Made by a program: the position numbers and the translations under genes | Shown: positions 40,313 to 49,518 of the stretch, one piece after another | Numbering within the stretch: position 1 is the stretch's first letter | How the letters are laid out: each line of letters begins with the position of its first letter | Source of the DNA: Streptomyces sp. NBC_01463 | GTDB lineage: Bacteria > Actinomycetota > Actinomycetes > Streptomycetales > Streptomycetaceae | Length of the DNA: 64,000 bases | Direction of reading: 5' to 3' | Assembly (NCBI GenBank): GCA_036227345.1 | Contig: CP109468.1 | Coordinates: forward strand, 5,704,001 to 5,768,000 | Notes under the pieces: generated by a model | What the model was told of the DNA's origin: nothing | Databases searched by the model: none | Seen by the model: only the letters and a program-made list of their open reading frames with translations

Positions 40313-41647
40313 TCAACGCCCCCAGCGCACCCGGTGTTCCGCCAGATGCGCCAGCACCGCGTGGTTCGCCTCCCAGCCGTCCGGGAACTTCACCGTCACG
40401 CCCAGCTGGACCGGCTCCGTCGAAGGGTGTTCGTCCAGCAGGTCGGCGACCCCCTCGCGGCACACCACGATGCAGGCGTGCCGGTGGCGGGATGCCAGCA
40501 CGCACAGCCGGCCCGTCTCCAGGTGGAACGCGGTGGCGTCCGGACGGCCGGACAGCGGGTGCAGGACCACCGTCACGTCGAACTCGCGGCCCTGGAGCCG
40601 GTTCGCGGTGTCGACGGCGACCCCCGTCACCCCCAGCTCGGCGAGTGCCGCCCGCACCGCGGCCGCCTGGTCGCGGTGGGCGGTGCCGACCGCGACCCGC
40701 TCCGCCGTCACCGGCGCCGGGTCGGGGGAGCGCTCGCTGGTCGCCGCGCCGCCCCGGTCGAGCAGCCGGCGCACCACCAGGGCCACGGCCCGGACCGCCT
40801 CGGGGTCGGTGCGCGGGGTGTGCCGGGCCGGAAGCTCCAGGAGGCCCCAGCCGGACTCCGCGGCCTCGTCCAGCACCCGGTCCGCCGCCGAGCCGTCGGA
40901 CGCCACCCCGAAGGACAGCAGCCGGTCGCCGTGGTCCGTACCGCTGCGGAACGGGGTGTACGGGTAGAACGCGTCCGACACCAGCGGCGCGGCCGAGGCC
41001 GGCAGCCGCCAGGAGACCGGCAGCCGGTGCTGCGGCAGCTCCGGATTGTGCGCGAGCAGCGTGGAGACCGCACTGGCCGACGGGTCGTAGCTCAGCCCCG
41101 CCCACTGGTCCGCGCCGACGATCGAGAACGGGTCCAGCTGGCCCGGATCGCCGACGAACAACGCCCGCTCGAAGAGCCCCGCCACGGCCAGCAGCGCGTC
41201 CGAACGCATCTGGTACGCCTCGTCGACGATCGCGTGGCCCCACGGCTCGACGTTCTTCACATGGGCCCACTTCGCCGCCGTCGAGATGACGACGTCGAGC
41301 CCGGCCAGATCCGCCGCCTTCGCCGACTTCCGTACGTTGGCCAGGCCGTCCAGCACCTTGTCGTACGGGTCGGAGTCGTTGCTGTGCAGCCGGCCGACCG
41401 GCAGCCCCGGATCCTTCTCGGCGAGGCGGACCACCAGGTCGTCGACCTGGGCGTTCGTCTGCGCGACCACCATCAGCGGGCGTCCGGCCGCGGCGAGTTC
41501 GAGCGCGGCGCGCACCACCAGCGTCGACTTGCCCGCGCCGGGCGGCGAGTCCACCACGATGCCGCGCGCCGAGCCGTTCAGCGTGTCGTCCAGGATCCGG
41601 GCGGTGGCCAGGCCCGCCGCCGCGCCCGGGTCGAATACGGCCGTCAC
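40313..41647 (-). CDS. SF1B (Dna2/Upf1-like) helicase
   Basis: 444 aa, GTG start overlapping the previous stop by 4 nt (GTGA) behind GGAGGA. Helicase motifs: Walker A DSPPGAGKST (about 33-42), Ia VVAQTNAQVDDL, Walker B HAIVDEAYQ, III FVGDPGQLDPF, IV/V VAVDTANRLQGREFDVTVV and VI LCVLASRHRHACIVV. It is short for the class. The beta-barrel insert 1B seen in Upf1/Dna2 is missing, which makes the upstream partner protein interesting. It is the last gene of the nuclease operon and probably translocates on DNA to feed or follow the nuclease. Confidence 0.8.
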   Translation of the reverse strand: MTAVFDPGAAAGLATARILDDTLNGSARGIVVDSPPGAGKSTLVVRAALELAAAGRPLMVVAQTNAQVDDLVVRLAEKDPGLPVGRLHSNDSDPYDKVLDGLANVRKSAKAADLAGLDVVISTAAKWAHVKNVEPWGHAIVDEAYQMRSDALLAVAGLFERALFVGDPGQLDPFSIVGADQWAGLSYDPSASAVSTLLAHNPELPQHRLPVSWRLPASAAPLVSDAFYPYTPFRSGTDHGDRLLSFGVASDGSAADRVLDEAAESGWGLLELPARHTPRTDPEAVRAVALVVRRLLDRGGAATSERSPDPAPVTAERVAVGTAHRDQAAAVRAALAELGVTGVAVDTANRLQGREFDVTVVLHPLSGRPDATAFHLETGRLCVLASRHRHACIVVCREGVADLLDEHPSTEPVQLGVTVKFPDGWEANHAVLAHLAEHRVRWGR

Positions 41648-43251
41648 AGCAGGTCCTCCGTGGTCACGGGGTCGGGGCGCTCGGCAGCCGCCGCGCCGCC
41701 CGGCGGGCCGCCGTGGGTCCACGGGGTCTCCTCCGCGTCCGGCAGCTGCGGGCCACCGCGCTGGTCGTGCTCGAAGAGCGTCCAGGCGATGACGTCACCG
41801 GGCTCCGGCACCGAGCCCGGCGCGGGCTCCTTGCCCCGGCCCATCCGGTCGGTGATCCGCAGCACCAGCGCGGGCGCCGGACCGTCCTCCGGCGGCCCGT
41901 ACCCCGCGAACTCGGCGGTCTGCGGCTTGCCGTCCAGTGAGCGGTAGACCTTCACCCGCTCACCCAGGTGCGGCTGCTCCGCCGTGCGGACCGTGACCAG
42001 CGGGCGCGGCGAGGGCCGCTTGGACTCGCTGTACGCCATCTCCACCGCGGTCACCTCCGCGAGGAACGCCTCGCCCGCCAGGCGGCGCCCGGCCAGCACC
42101 AGCGGGTCGTCCAGCGCCTCCTGGGCCTCCAGCTGGGCCTGCGCCGTCTCCCGCGCGGCCAGCTTGCGGGCCGCCGTCACCGCGTCGTCCCGGCGCGGCT
42201 GCGGCGGTTCACCCGCCGCCACCCGGTCGCGGTGGCCGGTGAACGACCAGCGGTCGCGGGTCCAGCGGTCCTCGGCCCTGGACCCCTCCGGCAGCTCCCG
42301 CATCAGGTCGAGGCCGTGCCACACCGCGTCCCAGGTCGGCCGCAGCACACCGGCCAGCAGGCGTCTGATGTCCCGCTCGGCCGCGGTCAGCTCGGCGAGC
42401 CGGGCATCGGCCGCCATGCCGTCCTCTGCGGCGGCCAGCGAGGTGCGCGCCCGGTCGTACTTCTCGATCGCGGGGGCCAGCAGCCGGTTGTCGAAGTCGG
42501 GGTCGGTGGCCGGTCCGGCGGGCGGGCACAGCAACTGCCCCTCCCGGTCCCTGGCCAGCTCGGCGCGGAGCGCGGCCTCGGCCCCGGACTCACCGGCCGG
42601 CGGGTCGATCCAGGCCAGCAGGGCACCCAGGTGCTGGTCCTCCAGGGAGGACTGGCCGCTCGCCCAGTGCCGGTTGAGGAGATCGGTGCCGGCCAGCAGC
42701 AGCGAGGAGCCCGGCACCCGGGCCCGCTCGCCGTAGTGCGTCAGCCAGCGGCCCAGCAGCGGGACCCGGGCGGGCGCCGGATACGGGGTGTCCGGGTCGT
42801 CCTCCGCGGTGCGCCGGAACCGCATGGAGCGGCCGAGCAGCCGGATGAACTCGATGCCCGCCCGGCTCGGCACGATCAGCTGCGCCGCGTCCGTGCACAG
42901 CTCCGTCTCGACCTTGACCTTCTTGCCGGTCGACGGGTCGGTCTCGTTCCGTTCGGCCGGCTCGATCACCTCGGTGAACGACTCGATGTACGGCAGGACC
43001 GACTCGGCCAGCTCCGCCAGGAACGCGAACCGCAGATCCCGGTCGCGCGGCTGGGCCACGACCAGCAGCCGGGGCGCGTCCCGGTCGGTGCCCACGAGCG
43101 CGCCGAGCGGGGCACCGGCCTCACCCGCGGTGGTCAGCGGTACGAGCACGAGGGGCCGGTCGGTGAGGTGGCGGTGGCGGACGGTGGCCATCGGACGGGC
43201 GCGGCCGCTCTCCACGGCCTCCAGCCGGGCCAGGGTGCCGATCAGCGACAT
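41644..43251 (-). CDS. Unknown 535-aa partner protein of a nuclease-helicase operon
   Basis: 535 aa, ATG with GGGGGG upstream. It overlaps the nuclease stop by 10 nt and the helicase start by 4 nt, so synthesis is coupled to both. I recognise no named domain. Residues about 1-230 look alpha/beta. The middle is strongly helical (AAEDGMAADARLAELTAAERDIRRLL, then ARKLAARETAQAQLEAQEALDDPL), and about 430-520 is beta-rich (LGERVKVYRSLDGKPQTAEF, ALVLRITDR, GDVIAWTLFEHD), suggesting a small barrel. The helical stretch plus barrel could be the stalk and 1B barrel that Dna2/Upf1 helicases normally contain in cis. That is inference. Confidence 0.65.
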   Translation of the reverse strand: MSLIGTLARLEAVESGRARPMATVRHRHLTDRPLVLVPLTTAGEAGAPLGALVGTDRDAPRLLVVAQPRDRDLRFAFLAELAESVLPYIESFTEVIEPAERNETDPSTGKKVKVETELCTDAAQLIVPSRAGIEFIRLLGRSMRFRRTAEDDPDTPYPAPARVPLLGRWLTHYGERARVPGSSLLLAGTDLLNRHWASGQSSLEDQHLGALLAWIDPPAGESGAEAALRAELARDREGQLLCPPAGPATDPDFDNRLLAPAIEKYDRARTSLAAAEDGMAADARLAELTAAERDIRRLLAGVLRPTWDAVWHGLDLMRELPEGSRAEDRWTRDRWSFTGHRDRVAAGEPPQPRRDDAVTAARKLAARETAQAQLEAQEALDDPLVLAGRRLAGEAFLAEVTAVEMAYSESKRPSPRPLVTVRTAEQPHLGERVKVYRSLDGKPQTAEFAGYGPPEDGPAPALVLRITDRMGRGKEPAPGSVPEPGDVIAWTLFEHDQRGGPQLPDAEETPWTHGGPPGGAAAAERPDPVTTEDLL

Positions 43252-44399
43252 GCGGTGCCCCCCAGGTCCGGTACGGGGTTCCCCCGCGACGTCACGGCGT
43301 CCGCGCTGGAACTCCGTACCGGACCCAGCGCCTCGGCGCGCAGCGCGGCCGCCCGGAGCAGGGCGGCGACCGTCGGATCCGCCGGATCGCCCTCCTTGCC
43401 CGCGGCCGCGGCCAGCACGTCGGCGACCGTGGTCAGTCCGCCGAGCTCTCCCCGCACGCTGCGCCCGAGCGCCTCGACCGCACCGGCGGCCCGGGCCCTG
43501 GACCGGCAGTGGAAGGCGAGCTCGCAGGCGGCCAGGCACTCCGGCGCGTACGCCGCCGCGACGGACTCCACGGCCGTGTCCAGCGTCTCGGGGGAGCTGT
43601 CCGGGTCGAACGTGGTGCCCTCGGGCAGCGCGGCCGCGAGGTCCTCGATCCGGGTGAGGCGGGTCAGCTGCCGGCGGGTGACCGCCCGCTGCTTGCGCAC
43701 GTCCACGGCGGACGCCGTCGGCAGGTTGGAGAAGTCCTTGGGGCAGACCAGCAGCACCCGGTGGCCGACCGACGCGCCCTCGGTCGCCGCGGCGACCCGC
43801 TCCAGCGCCAGGACGTACACGGCGGACTGACGGGCGGCCGCACCCACCTTCGCCGCGTCGGCCGAGCCGTCGATCATGGGGAAGGACTTGATCTCGACGA
43901 CGGTCCAGGTCCCGTCGGGATGGACCACCACCGCGTCCGGCTCCAGATAGGCGGGGGAGCCCGCCACCTCCAGGGCCAGCATCGGGTGGTCGAGCAGTGC
44001 CCAGCCGCCCGACCCGGTGGCCTCGCGCAGGGCGAGCGCGGTGCGGGCGGCGCGGCCCTCGGGACCGGCCGCGGTGAGATCCGGCACGGCGACGTCCACG
44101 GGCGGTTCGCCGGGCTCGCCGAACCGCTCGTGCAGCAGGCGCATCAGCTCCGTACCGCCGTCGGCCTTGACCTTGGCCTCGAAGGCGTTGCCCCGCATGA
44201 AGGCGAACTGGGACTGGCCGAAGGGGGCCGGTGCGCCGAGCGCGGTGGCGAGCGCGGCCTTGTCGACCCCGGCCCCGTCGAGCAGGGCGCGCCGCTTGCA
44301 GCCGGGGTTCGCGGCCAGGGCGGCCAGCGCACGGGCGTCCAGCGGACGCGGTGGGACGGCCGGGCCCCTCAGCTCAGCGAGCCGCTGCCGCAGTGTCAC
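43242..44399 (-). CDS. PD-(D/E)XK nuclease with Cas4/AddB-like Cys cluster
   Basis: 385 aa from GTG 44399. A longer start at 44543 would overlap the PAP2 gene by 170 nt. The nuclease core has GNAFE (E74), EPDAVVVHPDG (D155), VVEIKSF (E169, K171) and a downstream Q191, the RecB/Cas4-type signature. Four cysteines, C34 in NPGCKRRALLDG and C288/C292/C298 in CLAACELAFHC, are placed like the Fe-S-binding Cys of Cas4, AddB and Dna2. It probably resects or trims DNA with the helicase two genes downstream. No cas genes are near. Confidence 0.7.
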   Translation of the reverse strand: MTLRQRLAELRGPAVPPRPLDARALAALAANPGCKRRALLDGAGVDKAALATALGAPAPFGQSQFAFMRGNAFEAKVKADGGTELMRLLHERFGEPGEPPVDVAVPDLTAAGPEGRAARTALALREATGSGGWALLDHPMLALEVAGSPAYLEPDAVVVHPDGTWTVVEIKSFPMIDGSADAAKVGAAARQSAVYVLALERVAAATEGASVGHRVLLVCPKDFSNLPTASAVDVRKQRAVTRRQLTRLTRIEDLAAALPEGTTFDPDSSPETLDTAVESVAAAYAPECLAACELAFHCRSRARAAGAVEALGRSVRGELGGLTTVADVLAAAAGKEGDPADPTVAALLRAAALRAEALGPVRSSSADAVTSRGNPVPDLGGTACR

Positions 44400-45345
44400 C
44401 GCCCGCCGCTCTTCCCGCGGAGGCGGGGACGTCGGCCGGGGCAGGTGGACCGGCCGGTCCTGCGGCATCGGTGGGATCTGCGGAGGTGGTCCGCTGGCCG
44501 GGGATTCGCTCACCCGCGGAAGTCTTGCATCCGGCACTGACATCCGGGGACTGCGTGACCGGGGACACCGGTGCGAAACGGGCCAGGAGCGCGTTCTTGC
44601 CCCGCTCGGCGAACCGCGAGACAGGCCTGGCCACCAGCGCCCCGACGCCCATGACGGCGGCGCCGGCGACGGCGTCGAGGAAGTAGTGGTTGGCGGTGCC
44701 CATCACCACGAAGACCGTGATCAGCGGATAGGCGACGCCGGCGACCCGCAGCAGCGGGTGCCTGCCGTGGCGCCACAGGAGGATGCCGCACCACAGGGCC
44801 CAGCCCACGTGCAGGCTCGGCATCGCCGCGTACTGATTGGTCATGCCGCCCATGCCGCGCGGGGCGCTCGCCTCGGCGCCCCACCAGCCGTACGAGCTGT
44901 ACTGGGCCATCGTGTCGACGAAACCGTGCCCCGCGGCCAGCAGCCGCGGCGGGCAGGTCGGCATCAGCGTGAAGCCGATGAGACCGAGCATGGTGGACGT
45001 CATCAGCCAGGTCCGGGCCCGGCGGTAGGCGGCCGAGTGGCGCCGGAACATCCAGATCAGGACGGCCGGGGTGACCAGGTAGTGCAGGGAGGCGTACGCG
45101 AAGTCGGCGGGTATGCCTATGGAGGGGTGCGCGGTGAACAGCCGGTTGAGCGGGTGCTCGGCGTTGAGGAAGAGGGCCTTCTCCAGATCCAGGATGCGCA
45201 GCCCGTGGTCGACGGCGGTGGACACGTCACCGCGGACCAGGAGCCTGCCGCCCGAGTACGCCCCGTAGACCAGGGCCAGGAGCGGGAGCTCGGTCCACCA
45301 GCGGGGCCGGGTGCGCGGCACGGGCGCGGTGGTGGCATGCGGCAT
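44374..45345 (-). CDS. PAP2-family membrane phosphatase/inositolphosphotransferase-like
   Basis: 323 aa from ATG 45345, preceded by GGAG; ATG 45360/45363 give slightly longer forms. About six transmembrane helices. Lipid-phosphatase motifs are [27 protein letters not shown] and [13 protein letters not shown], the pattern of the inositolphosphoryl-transferase (AUR1-like) branch. Actinobacterial members act on phospholipid or glycolipid phosphate groups at the outer face. A Pro/Ala tail (about 265-323) overlaps the nuclease start by 26 nt, so this gene probably leads that operon. The 302-nt divergent spacer upstream (45346-45647) has a 7-bp TCGCGCA hairpin at 45503-45520 and nothing else recognisable. 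Confidence 0.8.
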   Translation of the reverse strand: MPHATTAPVPRTRPRWWTELPLLALVYGAYSGGRLLVRGDVSTAVDHGLRILDLEKALFLNAEHPLNRLFTAHPSIGIPADFAYASLHYLVTPAVLIWMFRRHSAAYRRARTWLMTSTMLGLIGFTLMPTCPPRLLAAGHGFVDTMAQYSSYGWWGAEASAPRGMGGMTNQYAAMPSLHVGWALWCGILLWRHGRHPLLRVAGVAYPLITVFVVMGTANHYFLDAVAGAAVMGVGALVARPVSRFAERGKNALLARFAPVSPVTQSPDVSAGCKTSAGERIPGQRTTSADPTDAAGPAGPPAPADVPASAGRAAGGDTAAAAR

Positions 45346-45647
45346 CCGGAAGTTCTCCATCATGTGTTCATGCGGCCGACTGCGGGCGTTCAACCGTACG
45401 GTGCGCGTCGGCCGCGATTCCCCCGGGGGTGCCCTGGGCACCCCTCAGCTGCTCGGATGTGTCTGTGGTCAGAGGGACGCTGCCGCGGCCCCGCAGGTTG
45501 CCTCGCGCATCGGTGCGCGATGATGGAAATCCGGACGATCCGTTTCTGTCGCTCCGCCCGTTCCATCCCGGACGGAATCGTCCCCGTCGATGTCCAAGAT
45601 CTCAGATCCCGCATCCGAGGTCTCAGTTTTTCAGGGAGAGCCGTCAC

Positions 45648-46244
45648 ATGGCACCGCGCATCCTGCTGGCCCGGCACGGTCGGACGGAATGGTCCGTCAA
45701 GGGGAATCACACCGGCAGGACGGACATTCCGCTGCTCGACTCCGGGCGCGAGGGGGCCAAACTCCTCGGCGAGCGGCTGCACCGCGGGCCGTGGGCGGAC
45801 CTGCCGGGCCTCGAGGTCCGCACCAGTCCGCTGGTGCGGGCGTCCGAGACCTGCGAGATCGCGGGCTTCGGCGGCCGGGCCGAGCGGTGGGACGCGCTGA
45901 TGGAGTGGGACTACGGGGCGTACGAGGGCATGACACCCGCCGAGATCAAGGCGGTCCGCCCGGACTGGTTCATCTGGCGTGACGGGGTGCCGGAGGGCGA
46001 GACCCTGGCGGAGGTGTCGGCCCGGGCCGACGAGGTCGTCGCGTGGGCACGCTCGGCCGACCGCGACGTGCTGGTCTTCGGCCACGGCCACATTCTGCGG
46101 GTGCTGGGGGCGCGGTGGCTGGGCGAGGACGCGTCGTTCGCGGCGCGCATCCGGCTGGACCCGACGTCCCTGTCGGTACTGGGCTGGGCGTACGGGGCGC
46201 CGGCGGTGGAACGCTGGAACGACACGGGGCACCTGGAGCGGTGA
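45648..46244 (+). CDS. Histidine phosphatase (phosphoglycerate-mutase-like)
   Basis: 198 aa, ATG with AGGGAGAG upstream. The catalytic [10 protein letters not shown] (H10) and second histidine VFGHGHILR are present, with the acid in [10 protein letters not shown]. Streptomyces carries several such cytosolic phosphatases acting on phosphosugars or acid-phosphatase substrates. No neighbour gives a pathway. The gene is followed immediately by dispersed repeats. Confidence 0.85.
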   Translation: MAPRILLARHGRTEWSVKGNHTGRTDIPLLDSGREGAKLLGERLHRGPWADLPGLEVRTSPLVRASETCEIAGFGGRAERWDALMEWDYGAYEGMTPAEIKAVRPDWFIWRDGVPEGETLAEVSARADEVVAWARSADRDVLVFGHGHILRVLGARWLGEDASFAARIRLDPTSLSVLGWAYGAPAVERWNDTGHLER

Positions 46245-46248
46245 CTTT

Positions 46249-46386
46249 CAGCCCGTCCGGCGTTTGAGGACGGAACCGTTGCTCCGGTCCCGGGTCCGGG
46301 CCCTTGCCCTCAAGCGCCGGCCGGGCTGAGTGGTGCGCACCGGCTCCCGAAGCGGGGCTTCAGGCCTCAGACGCCGGACGGGCTGG
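46249..46386. repeat. Three copies of a dispersed Streptomyces intergenic repeat
   Basis: Copy 1 reads CAGCCCGTCCGGCGTTTGAG from 46249. Copy 2 is inverted at 46307-46329. Copy 3 is inverted at 46364-46386 and contains the stop codon of the regulator gene (46367). Copies 1 and 2 face each other and can fold into a hairpin between the two convergent genes. A fourth relative is at 27697-27739. Confidence 0.75.
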
Positions 46387-47770
46387 AGGTGCCGGACGGG
46401 CTCGGGTGTGCGCCCGGCATCGCATGGCGGTCCAGGAAGTCCCGTACGTCCACCGACCCCCGCCCCCGCGGCCGCAGGACCGCCACCGCGCTCGCCAGCA
46501 TCGCGCGGATCCGGGAGGACTGGACCTGGTCGAGCAGGTCCATCACCCGGTGACCCGTGGCCGCCGCCTCCTCCGCGAGGCCCGCGCGGGCCAGGTCCGT
46601 GGTCAGTTCCGCCCGGTACAGCGCCAGGTTCCGGGTGAAGTGCGGGTCCTGGAGCCGGGTGGCCCGCCGGGCATGCCGCGCGGCCCGCGACCAGTCGCCC
46701 AGCGCCGACCAGCACTGCGCCTCCAGCATCTCCAGCTCCGCCTCGCGGAAGAACGTCATCCACTCCGGGTCCGCCGCCGACGGCCCCTTCCCGAACGCGG
46801 TGTGCGCCCGCCCCAGCGCCCGTTCGCAGCCGGTGCGGTCCCCGAGCCCGGCCCGCCCGCCCGCCTCCCGCAGGGCCAGCAGCGCCAGCAGCCGCGGTGA
46901 GCCCAGCGGCCGGGCCGCCCGCTGCCCGGCCTCCGCGGCCCGTACGGACTCGCGAGGCCGTCCCGTGTCGCGGGCCAGGAACGACGCGTTGCAGAACGCG
47001 TGCGCCTCCAGCGCCGGATCCCCCGCCACCCGCGCGGTGGCCAGCGCCTCCGCGTAGTGCGAGCGGGCGTCGTCGAAGCGGCCCGAGTCATGGGCCAGCC
47101 AGCCCACCGAGATGGCCAGCTCACCGGCGCCCGCGTGCAGCCGGTCCGCGGTGGAGCGGCGGGCCGTGGTGCCGGAGTCGAGCAGCGCGTACGCCGCCCG
47201 CAGGGGCTGCGAGGCCCGCCGGTAGAGACCGTCGCCGCCGTGCCGGTCGTCGAGCAGCCGGATCTGCCGCACCGCCTTCTCGACGGCGCTCACCTCCGCG
47301 TCACCGACCCGGCGCTGCACGGGCAGGGAGACGGCGGCCGGGCCGTGGAGGCCCAGGCCCAGGGTGGCGGCCGCCACCGCGGTGGTGCCGCTCGTCATGA
47401 ATGCGCGACGCAGCACGTCGCTCTCCTCGTCGATGTCGCTGCCGCATACGAGCAGTGGGGAAGGGGAAGCCGGGGGGCGCGAGGCGGCCGCCGTGGACCG
47501 GGCCGCCCGGCCGCGTACCGATTCGCGCGGTGAGAAGCCCAGGTCCGCCAGGGTCGCCCCGGGGAACATGTGCAGGAAGACCCGCTCGTACGCGTAGTTG
47601 GGACAGCGGATCTCGCCGGACTCCACGCGTCCGATGTACCGGGCGTCGCACGCGACCTGCTCGCCGATCTCACGAGCGGACCTGCGTACCGCGGCAGCGA
47701 ACTCCCCGGCGGAGCGCTGTCCGCGCAGCCGCCGGAAGGCGAGGTTGGGAACTGCCCGTGTCGACACCAT
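46367..47770 (-). CDS. XRE-type HTH regulator with TPR-like C-terminus
   Basis: 467 aa, ATG 47770. Residues about 10-80 form a helix-turn-helix (LRGQRSAGEFAAAVRRSAREIGEQVACDARYIGRVESGEIRCPNY). A Tat-like hydrophobic patch lies near 128-150. The rest is TPR-like helical repeats (AGELAISVGWLAHDSGRFDDARSHYAEAL, AARHARRATRLQDPHFTRNLALYRAELTTDLARAG). This architecture is common among Streptomyces developmental/antibiotic regulators of the NsdA/BldD-interacting kind; the target is unknown. The C-terminus is encoded by a dispersed repeat. Confidence 0.75.
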   Translation of the reverse strand: MVSTRAVPNLAFRRLRGQRSAGEFAAAVRRSAREIGEQVACDARYIGRVESGEIRCPNYAYERVFLHMFPGATLADLGFSPRESVRGRAARSTAAASRPPASPSPLLVCGSDIDEESDVLRRAFMTSGTTAVAAATLGLGLHGPAAVSLPVQRRVGDAEVSAVEKAVRQIRLLDDRHGGDGLYRRASQPLRAAYALLDSGTTARRSTADRLHAGAGELAISVGWLAHDSGRFDDARSHYAEALATARVAGDPALEAHAFCNASFLARDTGRPRESVRAAEAGQRAARPLGSPRLLALLALREAGGRAGLGDRTGCERALGRAHTAFGKGPSAADPEWMTFFREAELEMLEAQCWSALGDWSRAARHARRATRLQDPHFTRNLALYRAELTTDLARAGLAEEAAATGHRVMDLLDQVQSSRIRAMLASAVAVLRPRGRGSVDVRDFLDRHAMPGAHPSPSGTSSPSGV

Positions 47771-48012
47771 GGCGGAGCCCTCTCTGGTGCGAGCCGGGCG
47801 CCTGTTTCCGGTGTCCCGGCGGAGCAAGAACGTACCTGCTGTGACAAGTCGCACACGCTGCGTTTGCCAACAAATCGGATATCTCGCCCACGATCCGCCA
47901 TGAACTGCCACCCTTTGCGGCGGTGCTGCACCGTAGCCCTTGACGCGGTCGGCGCGTTGGTCCATGTGGAGACGGAGTCCGGCTCCGTCCCGGCGATGAG
48001 AGGAGAGGTCCC

Positions 48013-48480
48013 TTGTTGCACCTCGGCACGGCGACCGGCGCGCGGACGACCGCGACGACGGCGGCCACGACGGCCACGAGCGGCACCACGGCATCCGCCG
48101 ATGAGCCGCGGGCCGGTGCGCCCGCCGCCCCCGAACCCTGCGACCTGGTGACCGTCCCCGCCCGTCAGGGCCTGGAGGCCGTCGACATCCTGCGCCGCGG
48201 TGCCGACCAGGAGGCCGTCGGCCCGGTCATCCACGACGGGGCCTGCGCCACCCTCGGCTTCCTGGTGCCGCCCGGCACCGCACAGGCCTGGGACGTACCG
48301 GGCAGCGCCTGTACGCAGACCGACGGCCGCGGGCTGCGCATCCCCGCCGAGCCGCCGGTCTCCGGCAGCGGCTGGCTGCTGCCGCCCGCCGACGACACCC
48401 CGGTCACCGACCCGGCCGTGCTCCGGGCCGCCCTCGACCAGGCCGCCCGGCTGATCGAAGCGGCCGACAACTGCCGCTGA
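48013..48480 (+). CDS. Hypothetical protein, actinobacterial
   Basis: 155 aa from TTG 48013, or 154 from TTG 48016; GAGGAGAGG is 4-7 nt upstream. A Thr/Ala-rich leader is followed by a compact region with Cys residues (PEPCDLVTVP, HDGACATLGFLVPPG, GSACTQTDGRGLRIP). No membrane segment or known domain. It is divergent from the HTH/TPR regulator, with a 242-nt shared promoter region, and may be its target. Confidence 0.5.
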   Translation: MLHLGTATGARTTATTAATTATSGTTASADEPRAGAPAAPEPCDLVTVPARQGLEAVDILRRGADQEAVGPVIHDGACATLGFLVPPGTAQAWDVPGSACTQTDGRGLRIPAEPPVSGSGWLLPPADDTPVTDPAVLRAALDQAARLIEAADNCR

Positions 48481-48577
48481 GCCCATAATGGCCGGACGGC
48501 GGGTGTCTTGATCGGCCCGTCACGGCCGGCTCCGACCGGTCCCGGACACGGCGAGCGGTGAGCAGGGGCGAGGGGCA

Positions 48578-49504
48578 GTGGCACGTCGAGGAGCGGCCGG
48601 CGGCGCGGGTGAGCGCAAGCAGCGCGCCGAGCGCAGGACCGACCGGAAGGCGGCGCGCGGTTCCGAGCGGCCCGGGGGCAACGTCACCGAGCCGGTGGAC
48701 GGCGGCATCGCCGAGCTCGTCCCCGACCGGGAGCGCCGGCGCGCCTGGACCCTCACGATCGACGGCGCGCCCCAGTCCCACGTGGACCTGGACGACCCGA
48801 CGTACCTCTCCTTCTCGTACCAGCGCCGGATCGGCCACATCATCGACCTGGCCGCACCGCCCGGACAGCCCCTGCACGTCGTGCATCTCGGCGGCGGGGC
48901 CTTCACCCTCGCCCGCTACACCGCCGCCACCCGCCCCCGCTCCACCCAGCAGATCGTCGAGGTCGACGCCGCGCTCGTCCAACTGGTGCGCCGGGAACTG
49001 CCGCTGGACCCGCAGGCCAGGATCAGGGTCCGCGCCACCGATGCCCGCGCCGGGCTCGGGAAGATCCAGGACGGCTGGGCGGACCTCGTCGTCGCCGACG
49101 TCTTCAGCGGGGCCCGCACCCCCGCCCACCTCACCAGCACCGAGTTCCTCGCCGAGGTGCGCCGGGTCCTGAAGCCCGGCGGGAGTTACGTGGCCAACCT
49201 CGCCGACGGACCGCCGCTGGCCCATCTGCGCGGCCAGATCGCCACCGCCGCCACCGTCTTCCCCGAGCTGGCCCTCGCCGCCGACCCGGTCGTCTTCCGC
49301 GGCCGCCGCTTCGGCAACGCCGTACTGCTCGCCTCGGACACCGCCCCGAGGACCGCGGAGCTGACCCGCAAGGTGGCGACCGATCCGCACCCCGGACGCG
49401 TCGAACACGGCCGTGCGCTCACCGACTTCACCGGCGGCGCGGCCCCGGTGCACGACGCGGACGCCCGCCCCTCGCCCCCGCCGCCCGCCACCGCGTTCGA
49501 CTGA
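48578..49504 (+). CDS. Spermidine-synthase-like methyltransferase-fold protein
   Basis: 308 aa, GTG 48578. A basic, low-complexity leader (1-40) precedes the SAM-binding Rossmann fold: HVVHLGGGAFTLARY, IVEVDAALVQLVRREL, VRATDARAGL, DLVVADVFSGARTPAHLTSTEF. The family includes spermidine synthases, but the usual dcSAM-binding aspartates are not obvious and actinobacterial members are often called fused or spermidine-synthase-like with unknown substrate. Confidence 0.75.
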   Translation: MARRGAAGGAGERKQRAERRTDRKAARGSERPGGNVTEPVDGGIAELVPDRERRRAWTLTIDGAPQSHVDLDDPTYLSFSYQRRIGHIIDLAAPPGQPLHVVHLGGGAFTLARYTAATRPRSTQQIVEVDAALVQLVRRELPLDPQARIRVRATDARAGLGKIQDGWADLVVADVFSGARTPAHLTSTEFLAEVRRVLKPGGSYVANLADGPPLAHLRGQIATAATVFPELALAADPVVFRGRRFGNAVLLASDTAPRTAELTRKVATDPHPGRVEHGRALTDFTGGAAPVHDADARPSPPPPATAFD

Positions 49505-49518
49505 CGCCCCTCGTCCCC

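Noticed and set aside
43242..44399. Cas4 and therefore a CRISPR locus
   Set aside because: There are no spaced repeats and no other cas genes anywhere in the window.
44400..44543. Longer nuclease start at 44543
   Set aside because: It would overlap the PAP2 coding end by 170 nt, has no ribosome site, and the extension is Pro-rich without motifs. Kept as a stated alternative only.
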